Below, one piece after another: positions 1 through 6,806 of a stretch of 9,030 nt of DNA. Source of the DNA: Bacteroidales bacterium (GTDB lineage Bacteria; Bacteroidota; Bacteroidia; Bacteroidales; JAADGE01); contig JAOZMN010000100.1 of the NCBI GenBank assembly GCA_029934265.1, positions 1-9,030 on the forward strand, given 5' to 3'. Each line of letters begins with the position of its first letter. Positions within the stretch are counted from its first letter, which is position 1. The notes under the pieces were generated by a model. That model made no database searches. It saw nothing but the letters and a program-made list of their open reading frames with translations, and had not been told where the DNA came from. The position numbers were made by a program, and so were the translations under genes.

Positions 1-57
1 ATATGAAATTTTGAGCTATTTTACTAAAAGTCACCACTTTTATACGTCATCAATTAT

Positions 58-588
58 TTATCCCGGAAGTATAACTCTGACAAGTTTTTTATTATGTAAT
101 AATATTATTTGTTTTTCTATAAATTTTAAAAGTTCCGGGCATTTTCTTTGATAATCTTCCGATATAATTCTTTTTGTTTTATCGCCGAGTTTAAGTGTTA
201 CAATAAGCGAACTGTTACAAGTTGTTTGGCTGTTGTACTTATTCTTTAATTTAAAGAAACCTGCATCTACAATATGTTTTATAAACTGATCTCTTGTTTG
301 TTTACTTATTTTTTGTTCCGAAATATAGTTATATTTATCGTATTTTTCTAATAATTTTTCCTTTGCAGGATAAAATGTTATAATTGTATCTTTAAGTATG
401 AATTTGTCATAATGAAAAGCACCTCTTTTTACAGTCAATACAATTTCGGAATAATTATTTTTATTATTTTCGGATTTAGTAATATTTACTTTATTTTCAG
501 AAGTATTAGAGCAGGCGAGTAAAAATAACAGTAATAAAACCGGCAGATGTTTTGTAATAATTTTTGCTGTGATTTTATTAGATGTCAT
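58..588 (-). CDS. Predicted lipoprotein of unknown function
   Basis: 176-aa protein. Residues 1-25 form a lipoprotein signal peptide: a basic n-region with several Lys, a Leu-rich core (PVLLLLFLLA) and the lipobox LLAC with Cys26 as the expected lipidation site. A Ser/Asn/Lys-rich linker (about 27-46) follows, then one small domain (about 48-176) with alternating beta-like and charged segments, the motif DAGFFKLKNKY near residues 108-118, two further Cys (124 and 150) that could form a disulfide, and a C-terminal VILPG. I do not recognise the family and assign no function. The most likely location is anchored to a membrane facing the periplasm or the cell surface. The gene lies downstream of the hairpin at 660-694, so it probably has its own promoter in 589-659, but I see no convincing Bacteroidota promoter there. 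The start is the ATG at 588, which places the signal peptide at the N-terminus; no Shine-Dalgarno sequence is visible. Confidence 0.85.
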   Translation of the reverse strand: MTSNKITAKIITKHLPVLLLLFLLACSNTSENKVNITKSENNKNNYSEIVLTVKRGAFHYDKFILKDTIITFYPAKEKLLEKYDKYNYISEQKISKQTRDQFIKHIVDAGFFKLKNKYNSQTTCNSSLIVTLKLGDKTKRIISEDYQRKCPELLKFIEKQIILLHNKKLVRVILPG

Positions 589-659
589 TTTTGAAATTGT
601 GAAGTTTATTATTAGATAAAAATATTTTCAATTTCCATAATAAATTACGATTAAATATT

Positions 660-694
660 AAAATCACCGACAAAATAATTTTGCCGGTGATTTT
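660..694 (-). terminator. Hairpin terminator, probably the original yidC terminator
   Basis: Arms 660-675 and 679-694 pair along 16 positions with a single A/C mismatch and a 3-nt loop. The stem contains a CACCG/CGGTG block flanked by A/T runs. Read on the minus strand, the 3' arm ends in TTTT followed by AATATTT, as in an intrinsic terminator. The A/T-flanked stem could also work on the plus strand. It lies 69 bp beyond the stop of the restriction-modification gene. If the mobile element is removed, it lies about 25 bp beyond the yidC stop, the expected place for the end of the pyrG-yidC transcript. Confidence 0.75.
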
Positions 695-704
695 AATTTA
701 AGTA

Positions 705-712
705 GAACAATT
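705..712. repeat. Target-site duplication, left copy (GAACAATT)
   Basis: The 8 bases GAACAATT lie directly outside the left inverted repeat, and the same 8 bases in the same orientation lie directly outside the right inverted repeat (3098-3105). An exact 8-bp direct repeat abutting both ends is the expected footprint of transposase-mediated insertion with an 8-bp staggered cut. Confidence 0.85.
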
Positions 713-758
713 GTATCCACTCAAAAACGTATGGTAATTCTTTAAATTGTTGTAGGGC
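713..758 (+). repeat. Left terminal inverted repeat of the cassette
   Basis: The outer block 713-728 reads GTATCCACTCAAAAAC and the inner block 748-758 reads TGTTGTAGGGC. Both recur in the same order on the opposite strand at 3068-3097. The 19 bases between the blocks (729-747) have only a 2-base counterpart at the right end, so the two ends are asymmetric. Confidence 0.85.
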
Positions 759-762
759 GTTT

Positions 763-3021
763 TTATATCATTTTATCTAATTCATTTTGTATTTTTTCTT
801 CTTCTTTTTGTATTATGTCTTTTAATTTTTTCTTCTTCTTTTCATAAGGGTCAATAAAATTTTCCACTAACTTATTTTGTTTTACAATTGGAATGTAATC
901 TATATAATACTTGCTAAAAGTGTCTTTATTAATAGTCAATTTTGAAGTCCCGTCAGCTAAATCAGAGACAATCTTTTTTCTCATTTTATTAAAATATGAG
1001 TTATAAAATTTTAGATTTATAGGAAATTTCGTATTATTTTTCGGTGTTAAAACCAAACAAAGATTACTTGCTATAAATTTACCATTCACATAGTGGCTTC
1101 TACCTAATGAACCTGCTGCACTAACAACATAAACTATTGCTTCTTTATCATATTCAAATTCGTTATGTGTTTTCCAATCTTCTGAACCTGTAATGAATGG
1201 ATATTCCCCTTCAATATTGTTACTGCTCGCTAATGTCCCTTTTTCTATTTCAAATAAATCTCCTATTATTTCATAATCAGAATCAGCATCTCTTTTTATT
1301 TGAACTCCTGAACAATTCAATATGTCGCCATTATATATTTTCTTTTTCTCACAAATATCTTTAATAGTTTTATGATTTGAAATAGCGTCTATTATTGAAT
1401 TTTTTATTTCGTTCCATTTATTGTATTTATCAACTCTTCCCTTGTGCTGAATACTAACAAAACCATCATCTTCAAGGTTGTAAAATAAAACCTCATCGTT
1501 TTTATTATGTGGTGTTTTTGTAAAACCAAATATTGAAGTATTAACAGTTCTTTTTTGTTCTGAAAAAAGATTGTAAGGCATTTTAGTTACAAAGTCTAAT
1601 TTTGCAATTTTTAATACTTTTTCTGTTATTCCATTTTGGTTTTTAGTAAGAGAGGGGGTAGGCATAATTATTATTAACTTTCCATTCGGTTCAAGATACT
1701 TTAATGCCTGTAATGTAAATTTTATTGAGTTATTTTCTTCGTAAGGTGGATTAATAATACATTTAGTAGGTTTTAAAGACTGTATATATTTGAATAAGAC
1801 TTTATCTTTATTATTGATTATGTGTTCTTTTTTATCGTCTAATAGACTGCTTCTAAATAAAAGATTGGTTCTACCATCCCCGTGCAAAAACATATTTGAA
1901 CAAGCTAATGCAAACAAAACAGAATCTACTTCAAATCCGATAAGTTGGTTTTCTCTAATACTTTTTATTTTTTTCTCATCTTCATTTGCAAGTTTAGTTA
2001 ACACTTCCATAGATTCCATTAAAAAACCACCTGTTCCTGTGCAAGTATCTAAAACCACGTCATCTACATTTAATCTTGCAAGTTCCACCATTAATGATTT
2101 AATGTGGTCTGGTGTTATTATGATATTTTTATTATCAATTTTTCCTGCTTTTGATAAAAATATTTTATACGCCTTTCCTAAAATATCTTGTTTTTCATCA
2201 TTTTGAAAGGGTTTAAAAATATTTGTCTCAATCTTTTTAATTATTTTCTTGTAATCAAGTAATGAATAATCAATGTTTTTAATAAATGAAAATTTATCTT
2301 TCCAACTATATTCTTTTGATAGGTTATTTATCTTATTTGATAATTGTCTTGTAATAGCCTCAATTATTGCGTTATTTAGATTATGTGCTTCAAGTATAGT
2401 TTTTTTTACAGTAGATATTTCTTCTTCTGACGAGGCTTCAATATTTTTGTATGTCTTTCTAAAAGTATTATCTTTCAAAGCAATCATTATCCCCGAAAAA
2501 AATAAACTTCTATCAGTATCCCTAACTTTATTGCCATTATGGAATGTTTTGTTTAATTCTTTTAAAATTTTTGTCAATTTTTCTGTTGAAATACTTTCTC
2601 CATATTTTGCTTTCCAATATATCTTTTCAATATTTTTGATTGACAATAATTTGCTATTTAATAATAATTCATTACACTTATTATTATCATCATACTTAAT
2701 ATAATAATCAACTTTTAAATCTTCTTTTTTTTGTCCTGAAACAGCTATACCAACAATGTCCTTTGTGATGTTGTTTTTCAACATATAATGCTCTATTTCA
2801 CTAATAGCATCTTCTTGTTTTAATGGTTTAGCTTCAACTACAATAATAAAATCTTCTAATTCTTTAAAAAAATCAGGATACCCATCGTTAGAAATTTTTT
2901 TCTTTGATTTGAAACCATATTCTTTTGGTATGGCACTTTTTTCAATAAATGTTTCTGAACCATAAAATTTACGGAATATATTTTCTGTTATTGTTTCACT
3001 GATTTTATTATTATTAGCCAT
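763..3021 (-). CDS. Single-chain type IIG-like restriction-modification enzyme (nuclease, N6-adenine methyltransferase and specificity domain)
   Basis: 752 aa, predicted to cut unmodified DNA and methylate adenine at its own target. Residues 1 to about 140 resemble an HsdR-type N-terminal nuclease: PD at 49-50 (GYPDFF), then VVEAK with Glu63 and Lys65, which fits PD-(D/E)xK. A helical linker follows. From about 275 comes an HsdM-like methyltransferase: DILGKAYKIFL (279-289), TPDHIKSLM (303-311), SAM-binding motif I DTCTGTGGF (325-333), acidic FE (363-364) and the catalytic adenine-type motif NPPY (424-427). Residues about 580-752 resemble one HsdS target-recognition domain (GDLFEIEKGT at 587-596, FITGSE at 609-614, GTSKLTINKD at 691-700), ending in a Lys/Glu-rich helix (about 728-750) suited to dimerisation. 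No helicase motifs are seen, which argues against a complete type I HsdR. All motifs look intact. The ATG at 3021 follows a good Shine-Dalgarno sequence. It is the only gene in the mobile cassette. No terminator separates it from yidC, so read-through from yidC may help express it. The target sequence cannot be inferred. Confidence 0.88.
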   Translation of the reverse strand: MANNNKISETITENIFRKFYGSETFIEKSAIPKEYGFKSKKKISNDGYPDFFKELEDFIIVVEAKPLKQEDAISEIEHYMLKNNITKDIVGIAVSGQKKEDLKVDYYIKYDDNNKCNELLLNSKLLSIKNIEKIYWKAKYGESISTEKLTKILKELNKTFHNGNKVRDTDRSLFFSGIMIALKDNTFRKTYKNIEASSEEEISTVKKTILEAHNLNNAIIEAITRQLSNKINNLSKEYSWKDKFSFIKNIDYSLLDYKKIIKKIETNIFKPFQNDEKQDILGKAYKIFLSKAGKIDNKNIIITPDHIKSLMVELARLNVDDVVLDTCTGTGGFLMESMEVLTKLANEDEKKIKSIRENQLIGFEVDSVLFALACSNMFLHGDGRTNLLFRSSLLDDKKEHIINNKDKVLFKYIQSLKPTKCIINPPYEENNSIKFTLQALKYLEPNGKLIIIMPTPSLTKNQNGITEKVLKIAKLDFVTKMPYNLFSEQKRTVNTSIFGFTKTPHNKNDEVLFYNLEDDGFVSIQHKGRVDKYNKWNEIKNSIIDAISNHKTIKDICEKKKIYNGDILNCSGVQIKRDADSDYEIIGDLFEIEKGTLASSNNIEGEYPFITGSEDWKTHNEFEYDKEAIVYVVSAAGSLGRSHYVNGKFIASNLCLVLTPKNNTKFPINLKFYNSYFNKMRKKIVSDLADGTSKLTINKDTFSKYYIDYIPIVKQNKLVENFIDPYEKKKKKLKDIIQKEEEKIQNELDKMI

Positions 3022-3028
3022 TTATATT

Positions 3029-3034
3029 TCCTTT
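3029..3034 (-). promoter_or_regulatory. Shine-Dalgarno site of the restriction-modification gene
   Basis: The minus strand reads AAAAGGAAATATAA directly before the ATG at 3021, with AAAGGA ending 7 nt upstream of the start codon. This fixes the start. No comparable site precedes yidC, pyrG or the lipoprotein gene, consistent with the weak use of Shine-Dalgarno sequences in Bacteroidota. Its presence here fits imported DNA, though one site proves little. Confidence 0.65.
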
Positions 3035-3067
3035 TAATATTGTTTTACTTTTTCTGTTTCTTCTAAT

Positions 3068-3097
3068 GCCCTACAACATAGTTTTTTGAGTGGATAC
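3068..3097 (-). repeat. Right terminal inverted repeat of the cassette
   Basis: On the minus strand the outer block (3097 to 3081) reads GTATCCACTCAAAAAAC and the inner block (3078 to 3068) reads TGTTGTAGGGC, separated by 2 bases. The outer block equals the left repeat except for one extra A in the A-run, and the inner block is identical. Confidence 0.85.
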
Positions 3098-3105
3098 GAA
3101 CAATT
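3098..3105. repeat. Target-site duplication, right copy (GAACAATT)
   Basis: Identical to 705-712 and in the same orientation, starting at the first base outside the right inverted repeat. Positions 3104-3105 are also the last two bases of the yidC stop codon (TAA on the minus strand, 3106-3104), so the target site overlaps the end of yidC and the insertion left the stop unchanged. Confidence 0.85.
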
Positions 3106-5044
3106 ATTTTTTTCTTTTTTTAATATTTTTACTTGTCGCAAGTTTTTGCTGTTTCTGTATTGTTTCGAGCTTATCCTGAAAGCGTGATTTTTTCTTGGGT
3201 TTGGCTTTCTTGGCATTTAGTTGCGAAAGTATCTTATCTTCATCTACCATTTTCCGAATGGCGAGTGTTTGCCCGATTGTAACAAGGTTTGACAAGAAAT
3301 AATAATAACTCAAACCTGCCGAGTAATTATTGAACCAGAAAAGCATCATTACCGGCATCATGTACATCATAAGTTTCATGCCCGGCATTGATGAATTTGA
3401 GCTGTTCATTTGTTGCGGATTTAAGATTGTGCTTACAACGATTGCCGCTGCCATCAATAAAGTAAATAAGCTGACATGGTCGCCGTAAAACGGAATTGAA
3501 AATCCGCCGGGAAAATCCCAAATTGAATCATAAGCAGAAAGGTCTGTTGCCCACAAAAAACTTTTCTGACGCAATTCGATAGATGCCGGAAAAAAGCGAA
3601 ACATTGCTATAAGAATTGGCATCTGTAAAAGCATCGGCAAACAACCACCCATAGGATTTACTCCAACTTTTCGATAAAGTTCCATCGTCTTTTTCTGACG
3701 GTCCATTTGTTTTTCTTTGGGAATTTTTGCGTTTATTTCATCAATTTGAGGCTTGAGAACTCGCATTTTTGCCGACGATTTATATGATTTATATGTCAGC
3801 GGAAATAATGTGAGTTTTATTATTAAGGTCATTAATAAAATTATAAGTCCAAAACTTGCAATATGTCCTTCCAACCAATTAAAAAGCGGAATTATTGCAA
3901 AACGATTTACCCAACCGAATACCCCCCACCCGAGCGGTACAAGATTTTGCATACTTAAATCATCGTCTTTTGTTACCGAAATATCTTGTAACAGCTTGTA
4001 TTTATTCGGTCCGTAATAATATGAAAATGAAATTTTTTCATTGGCTTTTTTATCGTAGGGAATGCTTAAACGAGTTTTAAAATATTTAAGATATTTATCT
4101 TGAAGCTCGTCTTTGGTGTATTTTACGTTTCCGCTCAAAAAATAGTCGTGTGCTATAAGTGCGGAAGTGAAAAATTGGTCTTTATACGCTACCCATTTGA
4201 GTTGTGTGGAAATTTTTTCTTTTGCATCGTCTTTGGTTTCACCGAGATAATCGACTTCTGCTTCAAAATGCTTGTAATATATTGTAGAATTTTGATTTTC
4301 CCAATCGGTTCCTTTCTCTTGCCTTCTCAGTGAAGCGTTCCAAAAAAAGTCCAAATAACCTTGCTGTTGTGCGATGTCATTTTGAAGTCCGACTATTTTT
4401 ATATCGAATTTCACAAGGTAACTTCCCGGCTCCATCGTATAGGAATATTCGATATATTTTCCGGGTCCGGCATTCATTCTTAAAGCAAGAGTTTGCGAAT
4501 TTCCGACTGCATTATATAAGGTGTCATCTCTTTGAGGAGTAAAAAACATTGTTTCGCTGTCTATCACTCTGTTTCCGAGATAAAAATTAAGGTCTGCGTT
4601 ATTTTCATCTCCTTCAAAAAGTATTAGCGGAAGCGAATCGTGGGTTTTATATTCCAATAATTCGCAATATTTCGGAAAACCACCGAGAGTAGAGATTTTT
4701 AACTTTATTTTATCGTTTATAAGCGTAATCATTTTTTCTTCACCGTCACCGGAGGGTGCAAAAATACCGTATTTATCTCTAATATTATCGGTTTTTAAAG
4801 AATCCGTAATTAAAGAATCTGCATAACTCACAGTATCCGGCGTGTTTTTTGCTGCCTCTTTGATAGAATCTATTTTTATTCTATCAAGAGAATCTGCGAT
4901 TTCTCTTTTTTGTATTACCAAAGCTACAGAATCACGTTTTCGGTTTTTTTCTGCTTGCTCTTCGTCGGAAGGCATCATGTAAACAGAGTATGATATTAAT
5001 ATCACTACTATTATTACGATGCCCAGAATCTGATTTTTATCCAT
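3104..5044 (-). CDS. yidC: Membrane protein insertase YidC
   Basis: 646 aa, the long form seen in Bacteroidota and other Gram-negative bacteria. It inserts and folds inner-membrane proteins, alone or with the Sec translocon. Residues 6-24 are the first membrane helix. Charged, probably flexible sequence follows (about 25-90), then a large periplasmic beta-sandwich domain (about 100-360). The conserved insertase core spans about 370-600: a membrane helix around 396-416 with Lys410 at the place of the E. coli groove arginine, a cytoplasmic helical hairpin (AKMRVLKPQIDEINAK, about 425-440), GVNPMGGCLPMLLQMPI (461-477), and further hydrophobic segments around 524-541, 557-572 and 580-596. The tail 611-646 is very basic (16 Lys/Arg in 36 residues), a feature linked in some YidC proteins to ribosome binding. 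The start is the ATG at 5044, directly before the first membrane helix. It follows pyrG by 55 bp and is probably co-transcribed. The mobile cassette begins 6 bp after its stop codon and has not damaged the reading frame. Confidence 0.97.
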   Translation of the reverse strand: MDKNQILGIVIIVVILISYSVYMMPSDEEQAEKNRKRDSVALVIQKREIADSLDRIKIDSIKEAAKNTPDTVSYADSLITDSLKTDNIRDKYGIFAPSGDGEEKMITLINDKIKLKISTLGGFPKYCELLEYKTHDSLPLILFEGDENNADLNFYLGNRVIDSETMFFTPQRDDTLYNAVGNSQTLALRMNAGPGKYIEYSYTMEPGSYLVKFDIKIVGLQNDIAQQQGYLDFFWNASLRRQEKGTDWENQNSTIYYKHFEAEVDYLGETKDDAKEKISTQLKWVAYKDQFFTSALIAHDYFLSGNVKYTKDELQDKYLKYFKTRLSIPYDKKANEKISFSYYYGPNKYKLLQDISVTKDDDLSMQNLVPLGWGVFGWVNRFAIIPLFNWLEGHIASFGLIILLMTLIIKLTLFPLTYKSYKSSAKMRVLKPQIDEINAKIPKEKQMDRQKKTMELYRKVGVNPMGGCLPMLLQMPILIAMFRFFPASIELRQKSFLWATDLSAYDSIWDFPGGFSIPFYGDHVSLFTLLMAAAIVVSTILNPQQMNSSNSSMPGMKLMMYMMPVMMLFWFNNYSAGLSYYYFLSNLVTIGQTLAIRKMVDEDKILSQLNAKKAKPKKKSRFQDKLETIQKQQKLATSKNIKKRKK

Positions 5045-5099
5045 TAATAATTATTTAATTTTACGGTATTAATTTTTTGAAATAAGTATTGAATTGTTT

Positions 5100-6701
5100 T
5101 TACTTTTCGTTTACTGCTTTAACAAAAGCTGTGAAAATCGGGTGCGGATTAAGTACTGTACTTTTATATTCAGGGTGAAATTGAACGCCGACAAACCATT
5201 TATGTTTTTTAATTTCAATAATTTCTACAAGTTCAGAATCCGGATTTATTCCGGTTGCAATCATGCCGTTTTTTTGAAATAAATCAAGATATTTATTATT
5301 AAATTCGTAACGATGTCTGTGCCTTTCAAAAATGTCTGTTTGGTTGTAAGCCTTGCCTGCATTGGATTTAGGAATTATTTTACATGGATATTTCCCGAGT
5401 CGCATTGTTCCTCCCATGTCGGTAATGTTTTTTTGCTCTTCCATCAAACTGATTACAGGATATTTTGTGTTATTGTGCATTTCGGTAGAATCCGCTTTTT
5501 CTAAATTCAGTACATTTCGAGCAAACTCGATAACTGCACATTGCATTCCCAAACAGATGCCTAAGAAGGGAATATTATTTTGTCGAGCGTATTTTGTTGC
5601 TTCAATTTTTCCTTTTATTCCTCTGTGTCCAAAGCCGGGAGCTACTAATATTCCTTGATATTTCCCGAGAATTTCCTTTGAATTTGTTTCGTTTATACTT
5701 TCGGAATGAATATATTTTAAATTTACTTTGCATTCATTAACTGCTCCGGCATGCAAAAAAGACTCTGCAATAGATTTATAAGCATCGGGGAGCTCTACAT
5801 ATTTTCCAACAAGAGCAATTGAAATTTCAGATTTTGGGTTTTTAAGTTTTTCCAAAAACTCTTTCCATTTTGTAAGTTCCGGCATCCCTTTTGTGGGCAA
5901 ATTAAGTTTTTCAAGTACTATTTCATCAAGTTTTTCACTTTGCATTCTGATAGGAACTTCATAAATTGTTGAAACATCTATCGACTCAATAACCGATTTT
6001 ATATTTACATTGCAAAAACGGGCTACTTTTTTCCTAACTCCGTCTGTGATACTTCTTTCTGTTCTCAAAACAAGAATGTCGGGTTGAACTCCATTTTCGA
6101 GAAGTAATTTTACCGAATGTTGAGTGGGTTTTGTTTTAAGTTCGCCTGAAGCTGCTAAAAAAGGCACAAGTGTAAGATGTATTACCAAGCTTCGGTCTTC
6201 CAATTCCCATTTCAGCTGCCTGACTGCCTCTATATATGGCAAAGACTCGATGTCTCCTACTGTTCCGCCGATTTCGGTAATTACAAAATCGTAATCGTAT
6301 TTTTTGCCGAGCGAACGTATTCTGTGCTTTATTTCATCGGTAATATGAGGAATTATTTGAACCGTTTTCCCAAGATAATCGCCGCGTCTTTCTTTATTGA
6401 TAACGTTTTGATAAATCCTTCCGGTAGTAACGTTGTTTGCTTGCGAAGTCGGCTTGTTTAGAAACCGTTCGTAGTGTCCTAAGTCCAAATCTGTTTCAGC
6501 ACCGTCATCGGTTACAAAACATTCTCCGTGTTCATACGGATTTAATGTTCCGGGGTCAACATTTATATAAGGGTCTAATTTTTGGATAGTTACGGAATAT
6601 CCCCTTGCTTGCAACAATTTGGCAAGCGAGGCAGATATTATTCCTTTTCCAAGCGAAGACGCAACTCCGCCGGTTACAAATATATATTTTGTGAGCTTCA
6701 T
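5100..6701 (-). CDS. pyrG: CTP synthase (glutamine-hydrolysing)
   Basis: 533 aa, close to full length for the family. It makes CTP from UTP and ATP using ammonia from glutamine, the last step of de novo cytidine nucleotide synthesis in the cytoplasm. The N-terminal synthase domain (about 1-265) shows the P-loop-like VTGGVASSLGKG (9-20), KLDPYINVDPGTLNPYEHGE (41-60), ITEIGGTVGDIESLP (141-155) and the SGELKTKPTQHSV segment (185-197). The C-terminal class I glutamine amidotransferase domain (about 290-533) has APGFGHRG (354-361), the nucleophile Cys383 in GICLGMQ, and the partner residues His509 and Glu511 in GVQFHPEY. All catalytic residues are present. The ATG at 6701 gives the standard MKLTKYIFVTGG N-terminus; the bases upstream are AT-rich without a clear Shine-Dalgarno site. 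It is followed by yidC in the same direction. Confidence 0.98.
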   Translation of the reverse strand: MKLTKYIFVTGGVASSLGKGIISASLAKLLQARGYSVTIQKLDPYINVDPGTLNPYEHGECFVTDDGAETDLDLGHYERFLNKPTSQANNVTTGRIYQNVINKERRGDYLGKTVQIIPHITDEIKHRIRSLGKKYDYDFVITEIGGTVGDIESLPYIEAVRQLKWELEDRSLVIHLTLVPFLAASGELKTKPTQHSVKLLLENGVQPDILVLRTERSITDGVRKKVARFCNVNIKSVIESIDVSTIYEVPIRMQSEKLDEIVLEKLNLPTKGMPELTKWKEFLEKLKNPKSEISIALVGKYVELPDAYKSIAESFLHAGAVNECKVNLKYIHSESINETNSKEILGKYQGILVAPGFGHRGIKGKIEATKYARQNNIPFLGICLGMQCAVIEFARNVLNLEKADSTEMHNNTKYPVISLMEEQKNITDMGGTMRLGKYPCKIIPKSNAGKAYNQTDIFERHRHRYEFNNKYLDLFQKNGMIATGINPDSELVEIIEIKKHKWFVGVQFHPEYKSTVLNPHPIFTAFVKAVNEK

Positions 6702-6740
6702 TCTTGTATTTTAATTTGTGAAATTTTGAAGTTTTGAAAT

Positions 6741-6760
6741 TTGTTGATTTAAAACAACAA
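6741..6760. repeat. Near-palindrome between the DUF349 gene and pyrG
   Basis: TTGTTG (6741-6746) and CAACAA (6755-6760) form 6-bp arms, and the TTTAAA between them extends the symmetry, with one A/A mismatch on the way. It could be a weak terminator for the DUF349 gene or an operator for pyrG. No run of T follows the arm on the minus strand, so a strong terminator is unlikely. The rest of this 105-bp spacer (6702-6806) is AT-rich with nothing else I can name. Confidence 0.35.
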
Positions 6761-6806
6761 GCACTTTTCATTCAAAACTCATAAATCTACAATCAAAAAT
6801 CATTAA

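Larger units (their letters stand above)
713..3097. mobile_element. 2385-bp transposase-less mobile cassette carrying a restriction-modification gene
   Basis: The element is bounded by inverted terminal repeats (left 713-758, right 3068-3097) and by an exact 8-bp direct repeat, GAACAATT, on each side. Its only credible gene is the single-chain restriction-modification gene at 763-3021, which fills almost the whole interior: its stop lies 4 bp inside the left repeat and its start 46 bp inside the right one. No transposase or recombinase is encoded. IS-like ends around a passenger gene without a transposase define what is called a mobile insertion cassette, which needs a transposase supplied by a related autonomous IS. 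I cannot assign the family from the ends; several IS families make 8-bp duplications (among them IS6, IS66, IS256, ISL3, ISAs1 and IS1595). The interior looks AT-richer than the neighbours: hand counts of 60-base samples gave 11 G+C at 2221-2280 and 18 at 2881-2940, against 23 in yidC (3661-3720) and 24 in pyrG (6241-6300). Confidence 0.85.

Noticed and set aside
1790..2206. Plus-strand reading frames of 130-145 codons inside the restriction-modification gene (also 2273-2704)
   Set aside because: They are antisense to a gene with clear domain motifs, and their Phe/Leu/Ser-rich products are what antisense reading of AT-rich, Lys-rich genes produces.
763..3021. BREX PglX, DISARM methylase or a type I HsdM subunit
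   Set aside because: The protein has its own N-terminal PD-(D/E)xK domain and C-terminal recognition domain, is shorter than PglX, and no partner genes of those systems are present.
713..3097. A phase-variable invertible cassette
   Set aside because: Inverted repeats around one gene could allow flipping, but the exact 8-bp direct duplication outside them indicates transposition, and no site-specific recombinase is encoded in the window.
3034..3216. A 60-codon minus-strand reading frame overlapping the end of yidC
   Set aside because: It runs through the yidC 3' end in another frame and crosses the element boundary, so it cannot be an ancestral gene. Only its last codons, inside the element, are discussed as a possible fossil.
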